DNA of 17,521 nucleotides. It comes from Pholiota molesta (taxonomy: Eukaryota; Basidiomycota; Agaricomycetes; Agaricales; Strophariaceae). This document shows, in pieces, positions 8,127-17,521 of this stretch; the stretch's first letter is position 1; every line of letters starts with the position of its first letter. Where the stretch lies: the NCBI GenBank assembly GCA_014925825.1, contig JACGCK010000527.1:1-17521 (forward strand), written 5' to 3'. Made by a program: the position numbers and the translations under genes. The notes under the pieces are model-generated. The model made no database searches, had not been told where the DNA came from, and saw nothing but the letters and a program-made list of their open reading frames with translations.

Positions 8127-10154
8127 ATGGCCCCAGAGTCGTCTGATTACAGAGACGCCGCTAGCGAGAAGGCCGAGCTATCCGATAAAGGCTCCACTTC
8201 ATTGGAGGAGAATGTTGTAAACCCTACAGAAGCTGAGCCCAGTGGGGCTATCGTCGCAAGATTTGGTGTCCTGGGACCGTTTCTCGCGAAGCTCTTCGAC
8301 TTAGGTGTGGAAGCTCGCGGTGTTGAGCGAGTTCCAGAAAATATGCGGGATGACACCCACTTTTGGAATAAGTGAGTAAAGCTTCCATTAGACTGTCAAT
8401 TGTCGATCTCATACATGCATATTATAGTATTTTCATGTGGTGGTGAGTCTCATCGATTTAATTATGTTCTCTTCAGGAAGTAACTAAATTTTATTCTAGG
8501 TCTGTGAATACTGTGCTTACAACGATTTCTATCGGTGTCCTCGCACAACCGCTTTTCGCCTTATCTCTTCCGTGAGTTGGGATGAATTAATTTACAGGAT
8601 TTTTGAATACTCACTTCCGTACAGTATCGCGGCGGCTACTATCCTATGCTTCGGTGCACTCGCCACCTGTTTGGTCTCTTTCATTGCTACATTAGGCCCA
8701 AAAACTGGCCTGCGAACCATGATAATTGCCCGGTTCAGCTCGGGCTATGTTGGAGGCGCAATCTACTCTATTCTTAACATTATTACAGAGTACGTTTAAA
8801 AATTTAAGCTCGAGAAATCCTCCTGATATTCCCGTGTAGACTAGGATTTTCAGTGCTTTGTGTCGTCTTAGGTGGACAAGCCCTCGTAGCAGTTAATCCC
8901 GGCACTCTGCCTCTAGGTGGAGGAATTGTCATTGTGGGAGTCCTTAGCCTCATCCCATGTTTCATTGGCTATGATATGATTCATAAATCGGAGCGTTATG
9001 CATGGATTCCATTGATCATCGTTATGCTGTGCTTGTGGGGCCTCGGCGCCAAAGCTGGATTCGACGTAGCCGGAGAGAGGGCGCGCCAGGATACAGGGAG
9101 GTCCCTATCTGCGGATGTGTTGAGTTTCGGAGGAATCGTTTTTGGTTCATTCAGTGGTGTGAGTGTTTTGATGTTTCTCTGGATCCCATAACTAACTGTG
9201 CTATCACCTCCAACTCAAGTGGGGTCCGGTGGCTGCCGATTACAATTGTCGAATGCCTGCCAATACCTCGCCATGGAAGATATTTGGCATGACCTTTATT
9301 GGGCTCTACGTGCCAATCTGCTTGATAGAGATACTCGGGGCTGCACTGGCGTCTATAGATGACCCCGCTTACATCAATGCGTATACGGATGGCGGAACAG
9401 GCGGACTTGTGGCGCAGGTTCTCCAGCCTTGGCATGGAGGAGGCAAATTCCTGCTTGTCATTCTTGCCTTGTCTAATTTGTGAGCTTCAGATTTCTGCGA
9501 AATATGCTTGAAATATGAACTGACGTTTGTATATGCAGAATGAACAACATTATTAATACGTATTCAGCTGGACTTTCGATCCAGGCTCTCGGGCGCCCTT
9601 TCGCCATGGTTCCTCGTTTCTTCTGGACTTTGGTCTGCTTCGCGGCATACACTATTGCCGGCGTTGTCGGTAGAGCGCACTTCTCCGAAATTCTGACCAA
9701 TTTCCTGGCAATCCTGGGTTATTGGACCGGGTGGTTTGCTATCGTTGTCTTCGAAGAGCACTTCATTTTCCGAAGGAAAGGTGGACGCTTAGGGGGATAT
9801 AATTTCGATGATTGGGATACGCCTTCAAAGTAAAACGATCGCTACTCCTAATCAATGCGAATGACGCTGACTCATCAATTAGGTTGCCCATGGGTATCGC
9901 AGGCATATTGGCTGGTTGTTTCGGTGTGGCCGGTGCAGTTGTGGGAATGGCAGAGTTATGGTATATAGGACCTCTTGGGAAAATGGCTGGAGGGATGTTT
10001 GGTACGGACCTGGGCTTTGAGGTATGTGACAGTCTCGAACCCTATCCTGTTTTGCAAGTTTGTTCAACAGTATTCAAATCAGCTTGCTGCCGCCTTCGCC
10101 GCTGTAACCTATCCTCCTTTGAGATGGTTGGAAATTTATTTTATTGGCAGATAA
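8127..10154 (+). CDS. FCY2: Purine-cytosine permease (NCS1 family, Fcy2-like)
   Basis: Nine exons (8127-8371, 8428-8442, 8500-8571, 8625-8789, 8840-9158, 9220-9479, 9539-9829, 9883-10021, 10083-10154) give 525 aa, the usual length of fungal Fcy proteins. It should import purines/cytosine with protons at the plasma membrane. Seen in sequence: a hydrophilic N-terminus (1-60); the family signature GVERVPENMRDDTHFWNN (65-82) leading into TM1; GPKTGLRTM (135-143) in the loop after TM2; VAADYNCRMP (276-285), matching the family's AADY segment; and many further hydrophobic segments consistent with 12 TMs. The C-terminus is LRWLEIYFIGR. Introns are 50-61 bp. Exon 2 is a 15-nt microexon that restores the conserved NNxxMW region. 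Substrate preference among adenine, guanine, hypoxanthine and cytosine cannot be read from the sequence. A TATATA at about 7955 and GATA-like sites suggest nitrogen control. Confidence 0.93.
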
Positions 10155-10450
10155 CTTACTCGACTTGCGATTATTTGACTGTATGGTTAGAATGAATTGA
10201 ATAATATCGGGATTTAGCCATCATGCTGTGATGTTTGAGGTTGAAGGGGTGTCCAAGGCGATATTCCCTATCCATAAGAAGCGGTAGTCGATGTGACTGC
10301 ACAGGACATTTAGGCGCAAGAGACAGGGAGTTAAACTTGAGTTAAACTGTTGAGGTGAGCTAATTTGGACAAGTTGGGGCAACAGCCTCTGTGTCTAACA
10401 GAGACAAATAGCGGCTCTCTACGCCCCGTGCTCGTAGATTGGCAGCACAA
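10155..10450. other. Short intergenic region between permease and FMP32-like gene
   Basis: About 300 bp holding the permease 3' flank and the next gene's promoter. No clear TATA box, no further gene and no repeat seen. Confidence 0.5.
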
Positions 10451-11650
10451 ATGCTTTCCCGCTCACTTCCTCGTTTCTGCCGTGCACTCTCTACTGATTC
10501 TCCCTTTCCTAGATCTTTGATATACGCCCCTTATCGGCAAATTTATAATGCAACAACAGTGGAAGATCCACCACCGGCGCAGACCAGCGGCACTCCAAAC
10601 TCTGCGTCCATGACGCATCCCCTTGACCCCTCAAACTTTGCTAGCCCTACAACTTCATCTCCGCCGGGAGCATCTTCTTCGCAACCTCCTCCGCCGCCTC
10701 CGAATTCGGATGGCCCACCGTCTGAGATAACTGGACTTCCGACTCGAAGCTACATGGCCGACCCGTCATTTACCATGCCTATGTACACAGCCCCTCCATT
10801 CCATACCCATGCTTTCTTCCGAGCCCTGGAAAAGACGTTCCCTGAGGAAACTGCACGTAGCTTGATGCGAGCGACTAGAGCACTGCTTGTTGATCGCATA
10901 GGGAGGGTGCGCCGAGAAGGTTTGACTATCAAAGATCTAGACAACGTAAGTTTCCGCTTCTAATCCCTGTGCCAGTGCCTCTAGATACTCATGGTTGAAC
11001 CCTTGGTTAATTTCAGCAAGCGTATTTATTTCGCGCTGCCCTCTCGGAACTCCGCGCCGAAATGACAATGGCGACCAAGAATGACTCTGCCTCTATCAGA
11101 GCTGCTACGGCCGCGTTGCGCAGAGAAGTAGACCGATTAGATGTTAAGATGAAAGAAGACATCGGTAATCTTAAACACGAGTGAATATTCCGGTTATTGA
11201 AATGAAAGTCTTGCGACCTAATCGTGGTTTAGAATCCAAATGGAACTCGATAGCAGGAAGAATGAAGCAAAAGCAGATCTGAAGCAGCAAGATATTAGCA
11301 TCGAGGTTAGTCGTGATATTTAATCATAAAATTTGCGTTCAATAATTTATTGTTGTAACGTGCAGGAGCTGTTGAATAAAGCCATTGTTAGCGTTAGCGA
11401 CCTGCGTACAGATGTAGAAGAAATCAAATGGGAGAATATGCGGAGGGCGGTTGGTGAGTTGCCACCATTGATTAACCACCCTATCTATTAACTTCGCTCT
11501 ACAGTAACCCTGTCGGCGTTTGTTTTGGTAATCGTTGTTATGATGGAGGTTAAACCAAGTACGAAGTCGACGCCGAAGGAACCCCCTCCACCATCCCCGT
11601 CCAATATTCCTATACCAGTAGGGACGGAAGGAACACATTGGACCACATAG
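10451..11650 (+). CDS. FMP32: Mitochondrial coiled-coil membrane protein, FMP32/CCDC90 (DUF1640) family
   Basis: Five exons (10451-10945, 11017-11180, 11233-11305, 11366-11453, 11505-11650) give 321 aa. Members of this family (yeast Fmp32; animal MCUR1/CCDC90B) are inner-mitochondrial-membrane proteins linked to respiratory-chain assembly or the calcium uniporter. Seen here: an Arg/Ser-rich, acid-poor N-terminus typical of a mitochondrial presequence (1-30); a long Pro/Ser-rich linker (about 38-98) with a run of seven prolines; the conserved [20 protein letters not shown] block (118-137) and [16 protein letters not shown]; a helical, charged coiled-coil region (166-270); a single TM (about 274-288); and a Pro-rich tail of about 33 residues. 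The start is the first ATG (10451); the frame is open 12 bases further up only from a TTG. The tail beyond the TM is longer than I expect; a missed intron after 11564 is possible. Confidence 0.9.
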
Positions 11651-11848
11651 CCTTCGTATTCTTGTTCGAATTTCTGAGACGGCGCATCATAGATCCAACA
11701 GTATTCCACCTTCATATATACTACATCTGTATTACAATTGTATACCACACCATGGAAGCATACCTGCTCTCTGGTAATAAACCCATGCTAATTCAGCCTT
11801 CGGCGTGAATCTCTACCTGTCCCAATCACAAATGAGCGCTGCATCAGA
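11651..11848. terminator. Shared 3' region of convergent FMP32-like and PYM genes
   Basis: The 198 bp between the two stop codons must hold both polyadenylation regions. An AATAAA lies at 11776-11781 on the plus strand, about 126 bp after the FMP32-like stop, so that transcript may reach close to the PYM stop. Confidence 0.4.
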
Positions 11849-12450
11849 TTATTTGACTTTCAATTTCTCCAAATCCTGCGCCAGTGCATTATCCGTACTG
11901 TCAACTGTTTTTGAAGTATCTGCTGCAGGAGTGGATGGTGTTGATTTAGAAGATGCTTGGTCTGTAGCAGTAGAAGCTGCGGGTTTGGATTCTTCTTCCT
12001 CGTCATCCCAATTATCCGGCACTGCATCGGTCTCCGTTTTCTCTTTGTCCCTCTTCTCCTTCCGCTTAGCATTCTTCTTCGCGCTCTTCGAGAGAGCTTT
12101 TCCCTCTGATCCTGATGGTGCCGCCGTACTCTTTGGTGGTGGCGCCCATCCAATGATATGACCCTTGGGCAGCGCAGTCGCATCCATCTGGGCCTGTTTC
12201 GTGCCCCTAAATCGCCGCACATCCTCCTGAGGGGTGAAGCCCGGTCGAATCTTTATCTGCTTGCGCACGCTGGAATGGGGACAGCAGGCATGGCGCCATG
12301 GTGAGAGAGGCGAAATGCGTGGGTTGGGAATGCAGGGCACACATACGTTCCATCTGGGCGTCGGGATTCCGGAATGACGCGCTCGAGGGTTTGGGGGTCG
12401 AGGGCGATGCCTGCGACGGTCTTTTCTGGATTTATGGGTGGCCGCGACAT
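11849..12450 (-). CDS. PYM1: PYM (partner of Y14-Mago) exon junction complex disassembly factor
   Basis: Two exons (12450-12347 and 12269-11849, minus strand) with a 77-bp intron give 174 aa. PYM binds the Mago-Y14 dimer and removes exon junction complexes from translated mRNA in the cytoplasm. The Mago-binding N-terminal domain is clear: RVIPESRRPDGTVRKQIKIR (about 24-43), then PGFTPQEDVRRFRGT (44-58) and ATALPKGHIIGW (65-76). It is followed by a Lys-rich segment (KSAKKNAKRKEKRDKEK, about 96-112), an acidic patch (DNWDDEEEE) and a Ser/Thr/Ala-rich linker ending in a short helix, EKLKVK. The start at 12450 is chosen because the conserved domain begins soon after. The frame stays open upstream to an ATG at 12579 that would add 43 aa and overlap the GPN3 start codon; that extension looks noncoding. 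In a genome with so many introns, an EJC recycling factor is expected. Confidence 0.93.
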
Positions 12451-12577
12451 GGCAAAGACAATGGGACAGTGAACCCAATCGCAAGCGATCATATCAAGGG
12501 CGGACTTTGAATACAGCAAGACCTCGCACATTGATATGACTCTTTCCAAACTCTCGTCCTCACCACTATAATCAATC
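12451..12577. promoter_or_regulatory. Bidirectional PYM/GPN3 promoter (127 bp)
   Basis: The two start codons are only 127 bp apart and face away from each other, so both promoters and 5' leaders must share this space. No TATA box is visible, as is usual for housekeeping pairs. Confidence 0.65.
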
Positions 12578-13779
12578 ATGCGTTACGCCGTCCTCGTAAC
12601 TGGTCCAGCAGGCGCTGGAAAATCCACATTTACCGGGGCCTTCCTCAACCACTTGCGAATTGCAAAGCGAACAGCCCACCTCGTCAATCTCGATCCTGCT
12701 GCATCGCCCACAAGCTTCGAGGTGCAGCCAGCCATTGACATCAAGGATCTTGTCAGTCTCGAGGATGTTATGAGCGAGCTAGAGTATGGACCCAATGGCG
12801 GCTTGGTGTATTGCTTTGAGTGAGTGAGTGGTGACCAAGCTCTTTATAAGTTTAGAGGTCCGAGCGCTTACATCGCTTGAGGATAGATATCTCATGCAAA
12901 ATATGGATTGGCTAGAAGAGGAACTTGGAGGTTATGATGACGATTACCTAGTTTTCGATTGTCCAGGTGCGCTTTATTATTTCTGTTTTCCTGGAACCGA
13001 TTTGACATTTTATCTTCCAGGACAAATTGAACTATACACCCACCACCCTTTCCTGCCAACCCTCGTCCAAAACCTGACCAAGATGAACATTCGCGTATGC
13101 GCTGCGTACCTAATAGAATCGCAATTCATGGAAGATCGATATAAATTCTTCAGGTTCGTTGTCCTGCAACTGCGATCGTCCAACTGACATTCACTGATAT
13201 TTTTTCTAGTGGCGTACTATCTGCCATGTCTGCTATGGTCAACCTCGAAATACCTTGGATCAACATCATGTCAAAGATGGATCTGGTGACCGCCAATACT
13301 GAAAATGAGTCAGACCCAAGGAATGGAATTCGACAACGAAAGGATATCGCTCGGTATGTGTTGGGAGGTTTAAACTCACTAAAACATACCAATACAACTC
13401 TCTATAGGTATCTCGATCCTGATCCCATGCTACTTGCAACTCGGAGAGGTCAAGAAGGCAATATTGAAAACCCAAGATTTCATGCGCTCAACCAAGCCAT
13501 AGTGCATCTGGTATGTGCATTGCAAAAACCACTGCATATAGCCCACTAACATTTCTACAGATCGAGGACCACCCTCTCGTGTCTTTCCTACCTCTTGATC
13601 TCACGAACTCAGATTCCCTGGAAACAGTTGTGAGCCATATCGATTACACCATGCAATACGGAGAGGATGAAGAACCGAAAGAGGTATACATTTATTAGTT
13701 TGCAACCGGTTCTGCTTCTGACCTTGGTGTTTTCAAGCCTCACGATTTGGATGAAGGCGACTTCCAGGACCTGGAATAG
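12578..13779 (+). CDS. GPN3: GPN-loop GTPase 3 (RNA polymerase II assembly/import)
   Basis: Seven exons (12578-12819, 12887-12966, 13021-13153, 13210-13353, 13408-13510, 13561-13683, 13738-13779) give 288 aa, the usual GPN3 size, with introns of 50-67 bp. GPN3 works with GPN1 in assembly and nuclear import of RNA polymerase II. Motifs: the P-loop GPAGAGKST at 9-17; NLDPAA at 38-42, the switch region typical of GPN GTPases; the diagnostic GPN at 71-73; [13 protein letters not shown] at 105-117 (G3); MSKMDLV (G4, the NKxD equivalent); FLPLDLTN; and an acidic C-terminus. GPN3 rather than GPN2 or GPN1 is supported by the N-terminus starting right at the P-loop, the [17 protein letters not shown] segment and the short acidic tail. 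The last exon encodes only 13 residues plus the stop. Confidence 0.95.
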
Positions 13780-13953
13780 ATGTTTCTGAGGATTGGAATA
13801 TTGTTGACCTATCCACTTAATGAAAAATATATAATAGCTAATATACACAAGAATCCAGGACAATCCTAACGTACATAACAAGATGATCCAAAGACGGATA
13901 ACGGACAACGGTGAACATGGCTTTAGGTCACTGGCATACAAAAATCACCCAAT

Positions 13954-15375
13954 TTAAGCTTCAACTGCCTCCGTTCCCCTGCTTGCCATCCAAGTTTCTG
14001 GACCTAAACATACAGTGCTCAGTATATAGTTTATGAAATTAGAAAAAAACAGAAGTACTTTGCGATTGTTAATCCTCTGGTTCCTTATTCGTCTACTAAA
14101 CCAGTCGAAGGAGGTTGTGCCTGTGTCAAAATTCTTTTCAGGTACGCTCTTGACTGCTTCAGCAATGATAGGGCTTTGATCGACAAGGGCGCGAAGAACG
14201 ACAGAATTGCCTGGTCTGGTGAAATAGACCAGCGACCAACGCTCCAAACCGGCTTGAGCCCCTGGTGGAGGACTATAAATGGACAGATAAATATAGAGAA
14301 TGGAGTAGAGGTGCGGGGAAGTCATGCATACACAACTCTGTGGAGATTGGAGCGAAGGATTCCTCCGCTGAAGAGATTAAGCGCATCTCCAACGTTGCAG
14401 ATCGCATGTCCTGGGATGGGCTAGTCGCAAGGTCGCGTGAGCTCAGTATGACCGAGCAGATCATGTCAAACCCACCTTGACATATTGCCATGATTCTGCG
14501 CCTGGCACTAGCACTTGGAGCCCACCAATCGATTATGAAGGAAAGACTGAGGTCATTAGTGATAAGAATAAGAAAAGTATTCTTGGATGCGGCCTATGCA
14601 CAATTATGATTGCTTACCAGTGAGCCGAAGTCGGTATGACTTCCGATAGCCTGCTTAGTAGTGCTGGAAGTAGGTTTATTCCTGATCACCCTCGTTTCGC
14701 TTCCGCTGAACTCCTCCATCTTGTGCTGTTGGAGAAGCGTACCCGCAGGAAGCCCGAGCTTTTCGTCAAATATTTCCAGAATGAGGTTATTGACTTCCAG
14801 AGACTTGCGAACGAAGGGCCCAATTGTGGATTCCATGCGCGCATTGGCAGTTTCTGGGTAGGTCCGTCTAGCCACCTCTGGCCAAGCGAGGGCGTCATCT
14901 TTAGCGACGTTTAAGAAATCCGCAGTATCTGGTTGTCCTGTCGCGTCCACGGCATTAGCGCCTGCGGCTTATATCTGTAAAATCAACGTCTTAAGTTTCT
15001 CGCTGCTTCGGATAATAGAGACGCGCATATCTACCCAAACGACATGCCATCATCTCCTTGCTCGAACTTCAACCTTTCTTCCAAAGGTAGCGCCATGGTT
15101 TCTGCACCAAGTGCAAACATTCCATCGACAAGCTCATCGGCGCCGTGGTTTTTCAGACTAGCCACATATTTCCATAGTCAGCGTATTATGCTACGATAGC
15201 GTCCACGCCCGAAAGCAGCAGCATAATACGCACTACCAAAACCCAGTTTCGTGGCTGCTTCCCACAACCTGGAAGTCTCCTGTGGGTCCCGGTCTTTGAG
15301 GAGCTCGTAGTCAATAATCAATAGAGGATGGGTAGGGATGTCATCCGGAAATGCAGGTAATGTCAGGGCTGGCAT
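13954..15375 (-). pseudogene. 2-oxoglutarate/Fe(II) oxygenase (isopenicillin N synthase-like), frame-broken
   Basis: Seven exon-like blocks on the minus strand: 15375-about 15234, 15157-15035, 14974-14618, 14546-14476, 14420-14332, 14272-14059, and 14003-13954. Together they would encode about 345 aa of an IPNS-like dioxygenase. The N-terminal DIOX_N-like part is IDYELLKDRDPQETSRLWEA and the next block holds LKNHGADELVDGMF. The double-stranded-beta-helix core has the iron ligands HTD (IGSHTDFGSL) and the distal His in SNLHRVV, plus RWSLVYFTRPGNS, whose Arg-x-Ser normally binds 2-oxoglutarate. The substrate is unknown; fungal relatives act in secondary or hormone-like metabolism. The reading frame breaks at the exon 1/2 join, at 14967-14968 (start of exon 3), inside exon 4 at 14525-14526 and possibly at the last join (14003-14004). 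Each is explained by one base missing from a short run. The protein between breaks is well conserved, so this may be a very young pseudogene or carry consensus indels. Confidence 0.78.
15181..15231. repeat. 12-bp inverted repeat inside first oxygenase intron
   Basis: GCGTATTATGCT at 15181-15192 and its exact reverse complement at 15220-15231 enclose a 27-nt loop. The hairpin covers the intron's 5' end, including the GTGCGT and GTATTA donor candidates, so it could influence donor choice or be a small insertion. Confidence 0.6.
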
Positions 15376-16142
15376 TGTGGGATGGTGTCAAATTATCTAT
15401 CAGCGACGGTGTGATACACTTGCAAGAAGCGCTGCGCCAGATGGATACGGGCGGGGCTGGTAGCAGCTCAGCCATGAGAAGAGGGTATATATATAATGTA
15501 AAATAGTCAGCTGGGCGAAGATGGCAAGGTTTCCGATGGTCATGAGACAGGCAATGCGAATAAGTAGTCAGGAATAGTCCTATTCCTCAGCTAAAGATGT
15601 TCTTGATGTGAGTATGCACCGGGAGATAGTTCCAGCGATCATACAGAGCAGAGTGTAGCAAAGCAAGTCAGCACCGCAGCCTGTGAACAGTTTAGATTGA
15701 GCCTGATGGTCCGTGCCACAAAGACTAGCTGCTCGATTATCGTAGTCGGTAGTCGGTAGTTAGTACTTAAGTAGATGCGCTAAGGCGGACGCCTCAATGG
15801 ACATTAAATGGATTAAAAATAAAAATAACAATCTAGATGTGCTACACCAATGAATGGGTTTGCGTCTGTCTCGCAATTCAAGATCGAAAGGAAATCATGA
15901 TACTCAATTATACAAATGGCTATATAAAAAGACTAACAAATGCGACAGAAGATGAAGACGACGAACTAATGATACAGTAACGAGCTAACACTTGAATAAA
16001 GGAGACAATACTCACAGGATGTACAGGAACTATAAGAAAATATAAATCTATACATATGTCGAACGTAATAAACCAACCGCAATCTATGGGTATATGCTGC
16101 AGCATGCATGTATGTGCGGCGCTGCACAGTGCTCCTAAACAG
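15376..16142. other. Noncoding region between oxygenase and F-box-like gene
   Basis: About 770 bp containing the oxygenase promoter and the 3' flank of the next minus-strand gene. A short tandem run of GTAGTCG units lies at about 15742-15760. No convincing gene; an open frame of 61 codons at 15920-16105 is low complexity. Confidence 0.45.
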
Positions 16143-17521
16143 TCATAAGCGTCCAGTGCTCATCGCCCAGCACTCAAACAAGGACATATCCTTCATCAAT
16201 TTCGCGGCCGTCAGCTGGACATGGAGGATGACTTCGGCCGCCGCCACTAGTAGACGTGCAGCTGCTTCCACTCCGCCCGAGACTGTTTTCATTCTCATCT
16301 CGATCAGCCCAAGCCACTGCTGGCGAACCTGAGCTATGCGAGCCAGCGGACCGCGAGGCCGAGGACATCGATGCCGCGAAGGGGAGGAGACGGGGGACGA
16401 GATGGCGGCCACAGCGTTGGTGAACGAACTGACGACGACGGAACACGACGCTCGCCGCGAGCGGTGGCGTTTGAAGAACGAGCTAGCATTCGAGCTTGAG
16501 CGCGAATGGGATGCTGAACTTGGCTCGGGTGGCTCATGATGGTGAGTGTCGGAGTGATGCGAGGTGAATGAGGAGATGCGGCTGAGCGATAGGGAATGCC
16601 GGTGCCTCCCGAAAGAGGATGGTGGACTTTCTTTTGGTTTGGGGAGAATATGGTGGATGAGGTGTCGTGAATAGTCCTTGTTCGTGATATTGCGTTGGCC
16701 ATACTCATGCACGAGCAGTACGGTGGTGATAGACGCCGGTATAGCTGGTCCGTAGGTGGTTGGAGATCCAGTCGGAGAGTCATGCTCAGTGGAGGGCGTA
16801 GGGATGTCCCCAAGACTTCGTAGGTTCCCAAATGCTTGATACGTCCCCTCATAGGCGAAAACCATGAATCATGCGTCATGCGAATAGTAAAATTCTTGAT
16901 ATGGGGATTCTCAGCAACAACATGAGCTGCATTTTTCAATGGATCGTCGTCATTATACTTGTGAACCTTCGTTAGCGAAAAAGATTCCAAGTTCGGCATG
17001 ATCTGAAGGATGCGGAAAATTCTCTCTGTATTGATGGATGATAAATGAGCATGAACGTCATGAAGATCACTGCAAAAGACTCAGACTCACGACAGAAAAT
17101 GTTGGACATGTAAAACATGATACTTCGAGGTGCTTGATATCCGGAATGGAAGTAGCCAACGATCGCAAAACTTGGATATCGTCATATTTAGAGGATCCTT
17201 TCATGCTTTCCCCGCTCGTCCTGCCAGACGTGAAGGATCCAAAGGACCCAAATGAAAGGTCGATCCAAATGCTGAGAGAAGATAGCTTCTTCAGGTCTCG
17301 CAAAACTGAGTATGTCGGAGGGAAGGACGACATTGAATGATGGAGGTTGTTAAGGTAAGATCCTTCAAGCTGTACAGACTTGGGAGTGACTTGACCAACT
17401 TCAGCGGCCCGCTGAATGAAGTCACATTTGGAAGGGCACCGGGCGGGAGGGAGAACGAGGATGGGAAATGGGCGCTTCCACCAGTGTGTTGTAAATGAAC
17501 AGCGCGTAAACTAGGATGCGC
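16143..17521 (-). CDS. F-box/LRR-like protein, 3' part (runs off window, frame-broken)
   Basis: The minus-strand gene enters from beyond 17521. Leucine-rich-repeat-like sequence is visible: LPPGALPNVTSFSGP near 17430; LRDLKKLSSLSIWIDLSFG near 17300; and SIPDIKHLEVSCFTCPTFSV, which ends at a GTGAGT donor (17090). A 67-bp intron ends at CAGAG (17024) and continues in phase as RIFRILQIMPNLESFSLTKV. The pattern resembles the large F-box-like families of Agaricomycetes; the F-box itself would lie upstream. The C-terminal part is Ser/His-rich (GRHRHSLSLSRISSFTSHHS and onward), and its exact end is uncertain because two frames stay open in the low-complexity tail (stops at 16143 and 16174). Two frame switches are needed: one near 17382-17384 (GGG run) and one at 16808-16811 (CCCC run, where EVLG passes to DIPTPSTEH). 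Function beyond a possible substrate-recognition role is unknown. Confidence 0.6.

Noticed and set aside
13954..14325. Oxygenase last exon read straight through 14058-14004 without an intron
   Set aside because: The 55-bp segment begins GTACTT, has CTAAT and CTGAG motifs and ends TTTAG, and its translation is unlike the family. I prefer an intron with a one-base loss, although read-through keeps the frame open.
13954..17521. Programmed ribosomal frameshifting as the cause of the frame switches
   Set aside because: There are too many sites in the same genes, no slippery heptamer or downstream structure is shared, and several lie at exon joins.
1..17521. CRISPR arrays, bacterial operons, rRNA genes, LTR retrotransposons or viral insertions
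   Set aside because: No regular spaced repeats, no LTR pair, no reverse transcriptase or capsid-like frame, and the spliced genes are plainly eukaryotic.

Overview
This window looks like chromosomal DNA of a filamentous basidiomycete, most likely an Agaricomycete and possibly Rhizoctonia/Ceratobasidium-like (inferred from gene style, not searched). The reasons are genes cut by many 50-77 bp GT-AG introns with CTNAC/CTAAC-like branch sites, a mushroom-type seven-TM membrane family, an F-box/LRR-like gene and a long-TIR DNA transposon. All exon joins were worked out by hand from reading phase, splice signals and remembered family conservation.

Layout. 1-611: no gene seen. 612-1112 (-): short Tyr/Pro/Gly-rich protein of unknown function with a frame break. 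1113-2349: noncoding. 2350-2428 (+): tRNA-Thr(CGT) with a 7-nt intron and a Pol III terminator. 2577-4835: a 2245-bp non-autonomous DNA transposon with two 515-bp terminal inverted repeats and a 7-bp target-site duplication. 4836-5827: promoter/leader region. 5828-7178 (+): seven-TM membrane protein, 5 exons, 370 aa. 8127-10154 (+): NCS1 purine-cytosine permease, 9 exons including a 15-nt microexon, 525 aa, with a phased cluster of GATA-factor-like sites upstream. 10451-11650 (+): FMP32/CCDC90-type mitochondrial coiled-coil protein, 5 exons, 321 aa. 11849-12450 (-): PYM, the exon-junction-complex disassembly factor, 174 aa. 12578-13779 (+): GPN3, the GPN-loop GTPase for RNA polymerase II assembly, 7 exons, 288 aa; it is divergent from PYM across 127 bp. 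13954-15375 (-): isopenicillin-N-synthase-like 2-oxoglutarate/Fe(II) oxygenase with several frame breaks. 16143-17521 (-): 3' part of an F-box/LRR-like gene with a Ser-rich tail, running off the window and also with frame breaks.

The genes do not form an evident pathway. 10451-13779 is a compact housekeeping block (mitochondrial protein, mRNA/EJC factor, Pol II assembly factor) flanked by more dispensable genes (transporter, oxygenase, F-box-like).

The most notable signals are: (1) three dispensable-type genes carry apparent one-base losses in short homopolymers, while the five other genes keep perfect frames over about 5 kb of coding sequence; (2) the long-TIR transposon with alternating-CG tracts and a hairpin at each tip; (3) a tRNA intron complementary to its own anticodon. 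I found no clear candidate for a wholly new biological system.
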